Assembly: GCA_900553845.1 (NCBI GenBank)
Contig: USEW01000016.1
Span: 1-18,479, forward strand
DNA length: 18,479 nucleotides
Source of the DNA: an uncultured bacterium
GTDB lineage: Bacteria > Cyanobacteriota > Vampirovibrionia > Gastranaerophilales > Gastranaerophilaceae
Direction of reading: 5' to 3'
Below are positions 1 to 7,560 of the stretch, in pieces. A program made the translations under genes and the position numbers. Within the stretch, counting starts at the first letter, position 1. The number at the start of each line of letters is the position of its first letter. Below the pieces are notes generated by a model. It saw nothing but the letters and a program-made list of their open reading frames with translations. It made no database searches and had not been told where the DNA came from.

Positions 1-79
1 AATCAGTTTTATCGTTCAAAAAACTATCATTTGCCTTAAATTTAAGTCGTGCGTTTTCAATTTTTAAAATTTTATCCAT
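1..79 (-). CDS. N-terminal end of an unidentified gene (runs off the window)
   Basis: An ATG at 79 reading leftward opens a frame that stays open for 26 codons to the window edge. The peptide begins MDKILKIENARLKFK, which I do not recognise. No Shine-Dalgarno is visible. A TATAAT box lies only 6 nt upstream of the ATG, so the transcript may be leaderless or nearly so. Only the first 26 residues are visible, so no function is offered. The divergent arrangement with the rightward gene starting at 246 is the main support for a real gene start here. Confidence 0.45.
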   Translation of the reverse strand, partial: MDKILKIENARLKFKANDSFLNDKTD

Positions 80-85
80 AAAAAA

Positions 86-114
86 ATTATAACAAAGTAA
101 TTAAAAAAAATCGA
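86..114 (-). promoter_or_regulatory. Putative sigma-70 promoter of the leftward edge gene
   Basis: On the minus strand, TATAAT lies at 91-86 with a weak TCGATT -35 at 114-109 and a 17-nt spacer. The expected transcription start would fall at about 79, on the ATG itself. The AT-rich background makes chance matches common, so this is tentative. Confidence 0.35.
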
Positions 115-162
115 ATGGCCAAACGATTAGTATACAATCGGGCAATATAAGAAAATATATAC

Positions 163-192
163 AGTATTATAATATTAAAAAGTATTATAATA
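163..192. repeat. Two 12-nt direct repeats carrying TATAAT, upstream of the kinase-like gene
   Basis: AGTATTATAATA occurs at 163-174 and again at 181-192, an 18-nt period. Each copy holds a perfect TATAAT on the plus strand, at 168-173 and 186-191. Neither has a good -35 box. They may be alternative -10 elements for the gene at 246, or a regulator site. Nothing else is apparent in this gap. Confidence 0.4.
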
Positions 193-245
193 AAATTTTT
201 AAACACAATTTATGATTGGTTATAAAAAAAAGATGGAATAATAAT

Positions 246-1466
246 ATGAACATATCAGGTCTTAAAAAGGAGCAGCTTGAGAATGAACTTATAAAATACG
301 TTAATTCTTATTTTATAAATCTACAGAAGTGGCAAAGAGTAAATAATATTGTAAGTCGCATGATGACCACAAAAAACCCACATCTTATTCACGAACACAT
401 AAAAGACGACTTGCATTGGATTTTCGGCATTGATTTTTATGCTGTATATTTGCGAAAAAAATACACTCATAAATATAACTATACATATCATTCGCATGAC
501 AGTTATAAACTTCATAAAAGTTATATTAATGAATTTGTCCAAAGAAATAAAGAATATATTCTTAACGATAATAAAGATTTTATATGTTCAAATATTTTGC
601 CTGAATATAATATTTTTTTTATAAAACAAGAAGATATAGTTATAGGCTTTGTCATCACACATTCAATTGATGATAAATTTTCTGATATGGATATAAATAT
701 TTTTAATGTGCTTGTAAACAGTTATTCCCTTGCACTTACAAATTTCAGCTGCTACAATAAAATAGAAATCGACAGTATTCGAAAATTGAATCTTATTGAA
801 AACATGTCAAAAGAATTCAAACCAATGCTTAATAATATTCTAGAATATGCAAGTATACTTAATTTACACAAAACATTACCAACAAAGCGGAAACAGAACT
901 ATTTAAGGTATATTGAGAAAAATGTTATGTACTTAAAAAATTTAATAACCAACATGCTGGATTTATCAAATGAAGACTTTAAAACAACGCAGCCTGACTT
1001 AACAAGCTTTAATTCACGAGAAGCAATAATCCAGACATTAAACATTCTTGATGATTTTATCAAACAGCGCAATATTAATTTCATTACTTCTCTTATTGCA
1101 CACGATATATGTGCTGATTTAACCAAGTTTAAGCAGGTTATTTTTTCATTAGCCAATAATATGATTAAATTCGCAAAGGATAACGATGTAATTTATATAA
1201 CATCATTTATTGATAAAACATATTTTAATTTAGAATTTAAAAATAAAATGCATAATTATATAGATACGGATTTTATAAACCGGAATGACATATACTATTT
1301 TAATAAACAAACAGCTGATTTATCCGTTATAAAAAAAATAGTAAAACAGCATAACGGCAAGATTAAATTTTTGCTTGAAAAGAAGACAAACACGATTATT
1401 TTGCAATTATCGCTGCCTATATCAAAGCAGCATTACAAAAACAATGTATTTACCGATTATGACTAA
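246..1466 (+). CDS. GAF-like, histidine-kinase-like protein with degenerate catalytic motifs
   Basis: The 406-residue protein looks like a cytoplasmic sensor kinase. Residues about 25-170 resemble a GAF domain, ending in a typical GLxITHS...FSDMDINIF...ALTN-like tail. A DHp-like helix follows (MSKEFKPMLNNILEY) and then an ATPase-like C-terminus with an N-box (NNMIKF, N305). The phospho-acceptor histidine of the H-box is replaced by Lys189. The glycine-rich G1 and G2 boxes are not recognisable. No transmembrane segment is seen. I infer a pseudokinase or scaffold, or a kinase that has lost autophosphorylation; no response regulator lies nearby. An upstream in-frame TTG at 216 is possible, but the ATG at 246 is preferred because the intervening residues (KKRWNNN) look non-conserved. 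The Shine-Dalgarno is weak. Confidence 0.75.
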   Translation: MNISGLKKEQLENELIKYVNSYFINLQKWQRVNNIVSRMMTTKNPHLIHEHIKDDLHWIFGIDFYAVYLRKKYTHKYNYTYHSHDSYKLHKSYINEFVQRNKEYILNDNKDFICSNILPEYNIFFIKQEDIVIGFVITHSIDDKFSDMDINIFNVLVNSYSLALTNFSCYNKIEIDSIRKLNLIENMSKEFKPMLNNILEYASILNLHKTLPTKRKQNYLRYIEKNVMYLKNLITNMLDLSNEDFKTTQPDLTSFNSREAIIQTLNILDDFIKQRNINFITSLIAHDICADLTKFKQVIFSLANNMIKFAKDNDVIYITSFIDKTYFNLEFKNKMHNYIDTDFINRNDIYYFNKQTADLSVIKKIVKQHNGKIKFLLEKKTNTIILQLSLPISKQHYKNNVFTDYD

Positions 1467-1481
1467 TTATTTTTTACTAAT

Positions 1482-1715
1482 CTATATTGTTTCCTGTGAC
1501 ATTTTTTTTATGGCATTTTTAACATCAAAAGTAATATCCTTAACGAATTCAACAAATAATCTTGAAACGCTTTGATTGTCAACTACATTAAATGCACCAT
1601 AAATAGGGTCTTTTGAATTACGAAACCGCATTTGTCTGTCCCTTTTTTCAATCAATTCAAAATCAACTTTGTGTCCTAAACGTTTTTTTAAATCTTCATC
1701 TAAAACAAATGCCAT
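1482..1715 (-). CDS. Small hypothetical protein (77 aa)
   Basis: I do not recognise this protein. It is 77 residues, charged and soluble, without a signal peptide or membrane segment. It starts MAFVLDEDLKKRLGHK and contains FRNSKDPIYGAFNVVDN. A clear AGGAG lies 9 nt before the ATG on the minus strand (rc of 1725-1729), which supports a real start. It is convergent with the kinase-like gene and separated from it by 15 nt. The upstream DNA (1730-1850) is very AT-rich, with many TATA-like strings and no decisive promoter. Real-gene confidence comes from the ribosome site and the ordinary composition. Confidence 0.65.
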   Translation of the reverse strand: MAFVLDEDLKKRLGHKVDFELIEKRDRQMRFRNSKDPIYGAFNVVDNQSVSRLFVEFVKDITFDVKNAIKKMSQETI

Positions 1716-1849
1716 TTTTTAATTCTCCTGTTAAGTATATATCTATACATATATAAAAAATATATACTCTGAAAAATTGCCTTAACAAAACATAAATTTT
1801 ACATTTTTTAACATAATTTTAATATAGAGAATAAACATTCAAACAAAAG

Positions 1850-2446
1850 TTATATAAAAACTCTACATTCGAGGGCTTTGCTTAAAGTAATTTCATCAGC
1901 ATACTCCAAATCAGAGCCAATTGGAAGTCCCATAGCGATCCTGCTTATTTTTATATCAAATGGTTTTAATAGTTTAGAGATATATAAACTTGTAGCTTCG
2001 CCTTCAACCGTTGGGTTTAATGCAAGGATAATTTCTTCAATATCATTTAGTGATATACGGTTTATAAGTTCGCGGATTCTAATATCGTTTGCGCCAATTC
2101 CGTCAAGTGGAGAGATTACGCCTTGTAGAACGTGGTATACACCACTATATTCATTTGTTTTTTCAATAGCAAGAAGGTCTTTTGTTTCACTAACCACACA
2201 AATTGTTTTATTATCCCTATTTGAATTCTGGCATATTTCGCAAGGATCATTTTGCGACATATTATAACATATGCTGCAATAATGTATTTTTTCTTTAGCT
2301 TCAATCATTAAATTAGCAAACTTTTCAACTTCTGGGTTTGGCATTTTTAGCAAATGCAGCGCCATTCTTTGCGCTGATTTGGGACCTATTGATGGAAACC
2401 GCTCAAAAAAATCAATAAGATTAGCTAACGGTTTTGTATATTGCAT
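1850..2446 (-). CDS. recR: Recombination mediator protein RecR
   Basis: At 198 residues this is the usual RecR length. It has the N-terminal helix-hairpin-helix (FPSIGPKSAQRMALHLL, about 17-33), a four-cysteine zinc finger (C57, C60, C69, C72) and the Toprim region (CVVSETKDLLAIE, about 83-95). It ends with the family's GLPIGSDLEYADEITL segment. RecR works with RecF and RecO to load RecA on gapped DNA. Its gene starts 3 nt after the ybaB stop, the classical ybaB-recR arrangement, so the two are almost certainly co-transcribed. No dnaX is present upstream, unlike many genomes. The GGGG preceding the ATG is about 12 nt away, longer than typical. Confidence 0.97.
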   Translation of the reverse strand: MQYTKPLANLIDFFERFPSIGPKSAQRMALHLLKMPNPEVEKFANLMIEAKEKIHYCSICYNMSQNDPCEICQNSNRDNKTICVVSETKDLLAIEKTNEYSGVYHVLQGVISPLDGIGANDIRIRELINRISLNDIEEIILALNPTVEGEATSLYISKLLKPFDIKISRIAMGLPIGSDLEYADEITLSKALECRVFI

Positions 2447-2449
2447 GAT

Positions 2450-2785
2450 TTAAAATAACCCCGGTATATTTATTCCGCCTGTTAAGCCTTTCATTTTGTT
2501 TTCAAAAACAGATGATGCTTTTTTGTTTGCTTCATTTATTGCTTGTGTTATTAAATCTTCTAACATTTCAATTGTTTCGTCATCAACACTTTGAGGGTTT
2601 TCAGGATTTATAGCTTCTTTTGTTAACTTAATTGACTTAAAATTCTTTTGTCCATCGACAACAACGGTAACGCTTTTATTTGGCGCATAACCTGTCAATT
2701 CTTGAGCTTTCAATTCTTCCTGTGCTTGAGTCAATTTCTTTTGCATTTGACCAAACTGTTTCATTAAGTTGCCCATATTCATCAT
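2450..2785 (-). CDS. ybaB: YbaB/EbfC family nucleoid-associated protein
   Basis: This 111-residue protein shows the YbaB/EbfC pattern: an N-terminal amphipathic helix with MKQFGQMQKKLTQAQEEL, the central GYAPNKSVTVVVDGQ strand region, and a C-terminal helix ending in GLTGGINIPGLF. The family forms dimers that bind DNA, and the gene is very often next to recR, as here. The start is the first of two adjacent ATGs; the second Met of the pair or the Met at residue 4 could also be used. GGGGAG lies about 12 nt upstream. A good sigma-70 promoter is found at 2827-2855, so the operon is transcribed from the edge of the GC-rich repeat. Confidence 0.95.
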   Translation of the reverse strand: MMNMGNLMKQFGQMQKKLTQAQEELKAQELTGYAPNKSVTVVVDGQKNFKSIKLTKEAINPENPQSVDDETIEMLEDLITQAINEANKKASSVFENKMKGLTGGINIPGLF

Positions 2786-2826
2786 AGTTGTTAATTTCTC
2801 CCCACAATATTTCTATTTCTCAAATT

Positions 2827-2855
2827 ATTATACATAAAATAAAAATAATTTACAA
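2827..2855 (-). promoter_or_regulatory. Sigma-70-type promoter of ybaB-recR
   Basis: On the minus strand, TTGTAA (2855-2850), a 17-nt spacer and a perfect TATAAT (2832-2827) are present. The predicted start is near 2820, giving a leader of about 35 nt. The promoter lies just outside the boundary of repeat R1 copy 1, so the repeat has not disrupted it. Confidence 0.6.
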
Positions 2856-2870
2856 TTCTCTTAATCTGAA

Positions 2871-3037
2871 TCGCTTCCTCGTCTAAAGCTTTGCACGGCT
2901 CACGCGTTTTCCCGCCTGGGGCATGCCGTCTTCACTGTCGTGAAGCCGTCTAGCCACGGCGGTCTTTCATAGACTACGCACTTTTGCGCCTGCTGAGCCG
3001 CAGCCGCTCAAGTGCTTCGCTTTGGCTCACGCGTTTT
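2871..3037. repeat. Dispersed mosaic repeat R1, copy 1 (modules A then C on the plus strand)
   Basis: This GC-rich island lies between the SNF2 stop and the ybaB promoter. Module A (2871-2908) matches 12842-12879 at 33 of 38 positions. Module C (2912-3030) matches 12642-12760 at 112 of 119 positions without gaps. Module C holds two imperfect hairpins. One spans CCGCC (2912-2916) to GGCGG (2958-2962), with inner CTTCAC/GTGAAG arms. The other spans GCACTT (2978-2983) to AAGTGC (3010-3015), with inner CTGC/GCAG and GCG/CGC arms. C is flanked by a perfect 14-nt direct repeat, GGCTCACGCGTTTT (2897-2910 and 3024-3037). The right one overlaps the SNF2 stop codon. No transposase is present. Confidence 0.85.
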
Positions 3038-6000
3038 AATCAAGCGAGAAAATATCCTGCAAGTCTTGATAAGTAAGAGATTTGCCAATATTTCTATCGA
3101 TTGAAATAACAGAATCAACAAGGTTGCGTTTTGTTTGTTTAAGTTTTTGTATTTTTTCCTCAACCGTACCTTTTGTAATAAGTCTGTAAACAAAGACTTT
3201 TTTAGTTTGTCCTATCCGGTAAGCTCGGTCAGTCGCCTGATCTTCAACGGCCGGGTTCCACCAGGGGTCATAGTGGATAACATAATCAGCACCTGTCAAG
3301 TTTAAGCCAGTTCCGCCTGCTTTTAACGAAACTAAGAATATTGGGATGTCATCATTATTGTTAAATCGTTCAACAGCAGCCTGACGGTCTTTTGTTGCGC
3401 CGGTTAAGTATTCAAACTTAATATTTTTTGATATCAACCATTCTTTTATAATATCAAGCATATCAACAAATTGGCTAAAGAGAAGCACTCGATGTTTTTC
3501 CTGAATTATTTCATATAACATTTCTTTTAACTTTTCAAATTTGCCTGATTCATTAATACCCTTTTTATTATCTTTATCATAAAGCCAGGGATGACAGCAT
3601 ATTTGGCGCAAGCGCAACAATGCTGAAAATATCGACATACGACTTTTTTCAAGCCCGTTTTGTTCAATAGATTTAAATAATTCTTCTTTTGTTGAATCCA
3701 TAACTTCCAGATAAAAATCTTTTTGTTCACTTGTAAGCTCGCAATATGCAACGTTTTCAACTTTATCAGGTAAATCCTCAGCTACATCACGTTTCATCCG
3801 GCGAAGGATAAACGGAAATATTTGTGATTTTAAGCGTTTTTCAACAACTTTATCCTCTTTTTCAACAATCGGATTAACGTATCTATGATTAAATTCTGAC
3901 TTATCAAACAAAAATCCAGGCATAAGAAAGTCAAACAAACTCCATAGTTCTTCTAATCTATTTTCAATAGGTGTCCCTGACAATGCCAGTTTGTGAGAGC
4001 AATTTAGCATCTTGACGGATTTTGAAGTAATAGATTCAGGATTTTTTATATTTTGCGACTCATCAAGTATAACATATCTAAACTTATAATCTTTTAAATC
4101 TTCAATATCCCGACGAAGCAAAGCATAGCTTGTTATAACAATATCATAGTCACTAATTTTTTCAAAATTAGTTTTTCTATCTATACCCGATAGCTTTAAA
4201 ACGGATAAATCAGGCGTAAACTTTTCAATTTCATTTTCCCAGTTAAAAACAACAGATGTTGGACACACAACAAGATTAGGTTGTTTTTTGTGTTTGTCTT
4301 TTGCCTTTTGAAGCAAAGTCAAAGCCTGAATAGTTTTACCCAAACCCATATCATCGGCAAGAATACCATTTAAGCCGTATTCATACAAAAACCAAAGCCA
4401 GCTAAAACCTTTTTTCTGGTAATCCCTCAAGCTTGCATTAAGTTTTTTAGGAACTCTTACATTAGCTGAAACAGAAAATGTTGAAATTTGTTTCCAGAAT
4501 TTTTCAAACTTTTCACTCATTTCAAGCACAATATCTAGGTTTTTCATTTCAGATAAAATACCTGCACGATAAGTTTTTACAATATATTTATCTTTATCGT
4601 TTTTATAAACATCAAAGGTATTGAATGTTCTTAATAGCGACCACAAGTTTGATGATGGCACTTCGACAAAACCAAGATTCTTAAACCTTACATATTTATT
4701 GTTTTCGCTCATTAAATCGTGAACTTCATCCAATGACATAGTTTCGTTTCCAACACGACCTGATAACTCGACTTCAAAACTATCGGGTGTGTCTATTGAA
4801 AAATCAATATTTGCAACAATTTCAAGTTTTTGTTTGGCGATATTAAAAAACTGCATATCGTCTTTTTCAACAAAAACCCAGCCTTCGGGTGCATGCCCCA
4901 TATAATAGTTATAAAAATCAATGGCGCTTTCTTTATCCATTCCTAAATTATTTGTCTGCATAGGTGCAAATTTGCAGGCAAGCAGCATACGATAGGCTTC
5001 TTCTTCATGTCGAATATTTCGCTTAACCCAATAAAGCAAATCCTCTTTAAGCTTCTTTATTGTTACATATGGTGTTTGGTTTGTATGTTTTGAATACGGT
5101 ACAACAACACCATCATAATCAAATTCTAGTGATGCTTTTAATGAACCGTCATAATCAAGCCCTAATGTTACAATATTCTTGGGAATCTTATCTTCCAAAG
5201 TAAGTTTTTTTATCATTTCTGATAAATTAACCGGCATTATTTCTTTTATTTTTGGCAATTCTTCATATAAAAATTGAGCACCATCAGCATCTTTTATATC
5301 AGTAAAACTTGATTTTATAAGTTTTTGAGGGATTGAATTTATTGTAATATTTATTGGAAATATTATATTCTTATAACGTCCCCATTTTAACTGACGGGAA
5401 AAATACCTGACTTCCTCAAATGGCAAAACATCATCTTTATCAGGTCGTTGCCAGTTAAGCGAAAGCAATACATTTCCAACCATTGAAAAATTTACGTCTA
5501 AAGATAGACTCCATACATCAGTTTTAAATTTCAATATATCTTTTGTTCGCCCGTCAAGCACTTCTTCAGCTTTTGACATAAGCTGGAAAAAAGGCTCAAA
5601 CTTATTTATCTGTATATCATACCAGCCTGCACGCTTATCAAGTCGGGAAAATTTAAGCAGATTTTGAAATATCATAACCTCAATTGTTTGTTGGCTGGTT
5701 AATTTAAAATTCGGATTTTCTTTTTGACATTTAACTATTTCTTTTAAAACACTTTCTAAATCTCTAATAACTTTTCCTGTGTTACGTGATATAACAAGTA
5801 TTGAGAAAAAACTTTGACGTCTTTGAGGATTAAAATGGAAAATATAATCACCCATTGGATCTTCAATTGGTGTCGTAAATTCATCACTATAATCCGGCTC
5901 ATACTTATATTGTTTTATTGCATAATTATCATATACTTTTTCATCAATAGCTTTTAAAGCAAGCGCTATTGTATGTTTACACCACGGCTCTTTTAAAGGA

Positions 6001-6221
6001 CATGTGCAATCAGGAACTATTTTATCTTTTTTGAAACTGAGGCTTGTTTCATAATAATCCTTAAAATTTCCTTTTATCTTGGCTTTATATACGTTATTCT
6101 GCTGAACTACATCATATATATAATTATCACCACCTGTTTTATATGCTTCATAACCTCGACGAAAACTTCCAGGTGTTGAATTATCTTTTACATATTTATA
6201 ATTAAAGTTACAAACTGCCAT
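3036..6221 (-). CDS. SNF2-family helicase with N-terminal SWIM zinc finger
   Basis: This is a 1061-residue DNA-dependent ATPase of the bacterial SWIM-SNF2 type. Residues 72-83 form a SWIM finger (C72, C74, C81, H83). A long middle region of unknown fold follows to about residue 590. The two RecA-like lobes then come: Walker A DDMGLGKT (623-630), DESQ motif II (720-723), SGTPIENR motif III (748-755), the C-terminal SLKAGGTGLNLTGA (965-978) and the arginine-finger motif QATDRAYRIGQ (995-1005). DESQ in place of DEAH is normal for this subfamily. The protein likely moves along or remodels nucleoprotein; its cellular substrate is unknown. The stop codon lies within the terminal direct repeat of R1, so the last residues may have been set by that element. 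No nuclease or methylase partner lies alongside. Confidence 0.93.
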   Translation of the reverse strand: MAVCNFNYKYVKDNSTPGSFRRGYEAYKTGGDNYIYDVVQQNNVYKAKIKGNFKDYYETSLSFKKDKIVPDCTCPLKEPWCKHTIALALKAIDEKVYDNYAIKQYKYEPDYSDEFTTPIEDPMGDYIFHFNPQRRQSFFSILVISRNTGKVIRDLESVLKEIVKCQKENPNFKLTSQQTIEVMIFQNLLKFSRLDKRAGWYDIQINKFEPFFQLMSKAEEVLDGRTKDILKFKTDVWSLSLDVNFSMVGNVLLSLNWQRPDKDDVLPFEEVRYFSRQLKWGRYKNIIFPINITINSIPQKLIKSSFTDIKDADGAQFLYEELPKIKEIMPVNLSEMIKKLTLEDKIPKNIVTLGLDYDGSLKASLEFDYDGVVVPYSKHTNQTPYVTIKKLKEDLLYWVKRNIRHEEEAYRMLLACKFAPMQTNNLGMDKESAIDFYNYYMGHAPEGWVFVEKDDMQFFNIAKQKLEIVANIDFSIDTPDSFEVELSGRVGNETMSLDEVHDLMSENNKYVRFKNLGFVEVPSSNLWSLLRTFNTFDVYKNDKDKYIVKTYRAGILSEMKNLDIVLEMSEKFEKFWKQISTFSVSANVRVPKKLNASLRDYQKKGFSWLWFLYEYGLNGILADDMGLGKTIQALTLLQKAKDKHKKQPNLVVCPTSVVFNWENEIEKFTPDLSVLKLSGIDRKTNFEKISDYDIVITSYALLRRDIEDLKDYKFRYVILDESQNIKNPESITSKSVKMLNCSHKLALSGTPIENRLEELWSLFDFLMPGFLFDKSEFNHRYVNPIVEKEDKVVEKRLKSQIFPFILRRMKRDVAEDLPDKVENVAYCELTSEQKDFYLEVMDSTKEELFKSIEQNGLEKSRMSIFSALLRLRQICCHPWLYDKDNKKGINESGKFEKLKEMLYEIIQEKHRVLLFSQFVDMLDIIKEWLISKNIKFEYLTGATKDRQAAVERFNNNDDIPIFLVSLKAGGTGLNLTGADYVIHYDPWWNPAVEDQATDRAYRIGQTKKVFVYRLITKGTVEEKIQKLKQTKRNLVDSVISIDRNIGKSLTYQDLQDIFSLD

Positions 6222-6255
6222 ATTCTATTTTTAATGTTTAATTAACTATTATCTG

Positions 6256-6296
6256 TGAGACTTAAAGAAGCTTTTTATTTGCTCAAGCTTGTCTCA
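6256..6296. other. Bulged inverted repeat in the leader of the SNF2 gene
   Basis: TGAGAC (6256-6261) pairs with GTCTCA (6291-6296). Inside, AAGCTT (6268-6273) pairs with AAGCTT (6285-6290), with a 6-nt bulge on one side. It lies between the predicted SNF2 promoter and the start codon, so it could fold in the leader mRNA or be an operator. There is no T-run, so it is not a simple terminator. Confidence 0.4.
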
Positions 6297-6338
6297 AACT
6301 TTTTATCTTTGACATATTCAAATGTTTCTACAATTTTA

Positions 6339-6366
6339 ATTATACATAAAACAAAAAAAATAGCAA
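6339..6366 (-). promoter_or_regulatory. Putative sigma-70 promoter of the SNF2 gene
   Basis: On the minus strand, TTGCTA (6366-6361), a 16-nt spacer and TATAAT (6344-6339) are present. The predicted leader is about 110 nt and contains the inverted repeat at 6256-6296. The rest of the 182-nt gap to the next gene is AT-rich with nothing clear. Confidence 0.4.
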
Positions 6367-6403
6367 ATATTTAATTTTGTAAACATAGTTAAAAAAACGT
6401 ATT

Positions 6404-7066
6404 TTATAAAGCAGCATATTCTTTATAATTTTCTTTTATATCATCATATAGATCCTGAATAATCCTTGCTAAATCCATCTGTAGTTTTTTTATGTCTTCA
6501 TTCGATATATCTTTATCAACATATATTGGCTCGCCAAATTTAACAACAGGTTTGCAGAATCCTAATGGAAATCTAAATTCATCCCATGTATTGAACTTTA
6601 AAAAGTTTTTTTGCGGTGAATAATAAGCAACAGGGACTATAGGTACATTTGTTGTTTTAGCTATTGAAATAATACCCTTATGCACTATACCTTTAGGGCC
6701 TCGAGGTCCATCGACAGTTATTGCTCCTATATCGCCCTTTTGAAGACATTCTATCATACCCATGGTTGCTTGAATTGCTTTCTGGCTTTTTGACCCACGA
6801 ATAACTTTAAGCCCCATTGTTTCTGTAGCATGTGCTATAATATCGCCATCACGCGAATTTGATATCATAACATGCACCCTTTCCCGATGAGGTACAGCAT
6901 ATAAACAACACTGATGTGCGTGCCATAAAGCAAGAATATAACTGTTTAAATCAGGTGCATTCACCGGTTTAAATGTAATTGTATGTGACGAAATCTTAAA
7001 AAGCACTGCTACTGCTTTTTTTATTATATTCAGCCCTACTATATTCTTTAGATTGTTACTTCGCAT
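6404..7066 (-). CDS. Lysophospholipid acyltransferase family protein (DUF374-type)
   Basis: The 220-residue protein matches the DUF374 branch of the LPLAT superfamily. It has WHAHQ (H49 region), SNSRDGDIIA (S69-A78, holding the acidic residue of the H-x-D-like site), RGSKSQKA (90-97) and the signature DGPRGPKG (119-126). Members are membrane-associated acyltransferases of Gram-negative envelopes, thought to act on lipid A or a related acceptor; the actual substrate is not shown here. A mildly hydrophobic N-terminus (IIKKAVAVLFKI) could anchor it. It is transcribed leftward on its own, between the XRE terminator and the SNF2 gene. The Shine-Dalgarno is weak, but a TATAAT sits at 7092-7087, about 20 nt before the ATG. 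Confidence 0.85.
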   Translation of the reverse strand: MRSNNLKNIVGLNIIKKAVAVLFKISSHTITFKPVNAPDLNSYILALWHAHQCCLYAVPHRERVHVMISNSRDGDIIAHATETMGLKVIRGSKSQKAIQATMGMIECLQKGDIGAITVDGPRGPKGIVHKGIISIAKTTNVPIVPVAYYSPQKNFLKFNTWDEFRFPLGFCKPVVKFGEPIYVDKDISNEDIKKLQMDLARIIQDLYDDIKENYKEYAAL

Positions 7067-7120
7067 AATTTAGATTTTACCATAAAATTATAAAAAATAT
7101 AAAATATTTTAAATTGAATA

Positions 7121-7148
7121 AAAAAAGCTGATATATCAATATATCAGC
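7121..7148 (-). terminator. Rho-independent terminator after the XRE gene
   Basis: On the minus strand a perfect 10-bp stem is formed by 7148-7139 and 7136-7127 (GCTGATATAT arms) with a 2-nt loop. It is followed at once by six Ts (7126-7121). It lies 37 nt beyond the XRE stop and before the LPLAT start, so it separates the two genes. The two-base loop would open to four or more in RNA. Confidence 0.85.
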
Positions 7149-7185
7149 ATAAGTATCTGTTGTATTTCCAGATTAGGATATAAAC

Positions 7186-7461
7186 TTATAAATCAATAAA
7201 TGAAAAACCGCTTGGCAATTCTTCTTTTAACCTTTTGAATAAATACGAAGGCTCTATACATAAAGCTTCGCATAACGTTAATATAGAAATAAGCTTTGGT
7301 TCACGTTCACCATTTTCAATACGGCTTAAAAAGGATTTATACAAATCATATTCATATGCAAGAGTCTGTAATGATTTATTTTGTGACTTTCTTTCTTCAC
7401 GTAATATTCCGCCAAATATTTTTAAAACCATTTTTACATCATTTTGACTTATTGTTTGCAT
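7186..7461 (-). CDS. XRE-family helix-turn-helix regulator (91 aa)
   Basis: This small protein is a single Cro/C1-type DNA-binding domain. The HTH spans KSLQTLAYEYDLYKSFLSRI, followed by ENGEREPKL and the LCEAL..EPSYLFKRL helix. There is no extra effector domain. The longer frame begins at 7494, but the Met at 7461 gives a normal family N-terminus (MQTISQNDVKMVLKIFGG) and is preferred. No strong ribosome site is visible for any start. The gene is isolated: rfaE2 ends 100 nt upstream, and a terminator follows it. There is no toxin-like partner, so a toxin-antitoxin role is not supported. The target is unknown. Confidence 0.85.
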   Translation of the reverse strand: MQTISQNDVKMVLKIFGGILREERKSQNKSLQTLAYEYDLYKSFLSRIENGEREPKLISILTLCEALCIEPSYLFKRLKEELPSGFSFIDL

Positions 7462-7560
7462 AATATGATAATACATCATGGTAAAACAAAACAAGTTCCC
7501 TTTAAGTCAACTTTTGTGAAATAGTATAATAGTTTGATTTTAACAATTTTAGTATAATTA

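Noticed and set aside
163..192. Direct repeats as the start of a CRISPR array or origin iterons
   Set aside because: Only two 12-nt units of pure promoter-like AT sequence exist, with no further copies.
1878..2267. Rightward open frame of 129 codons opposite recR
   Set aside because: It lies wholly within recR on the other strand; the translation has no family features and recR is certain.
2871..3037. R1 as a tRNA, tmRNA or rRNA fragment
   Set aside because: The hairpins do not form a cloverleaf, there is no TTCGA-type T-loop or CCA end, and no rRNA signature is seen.
3036..6221. SNF2 helicase as part of a phage-defence system such as DISARM
   Set aside because: No methylase, phospholipase D or other partner is adjacent; neighbours are housekeeping genes. 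SWIM-SNF2 proteins are common alone.
7186..7461. XRE protein as the antitoxin of a toxin-antitoxin pair
   Set aside because: It is flanked by a terminator and by rfaE2; no small toxin-like frame adjoins it.
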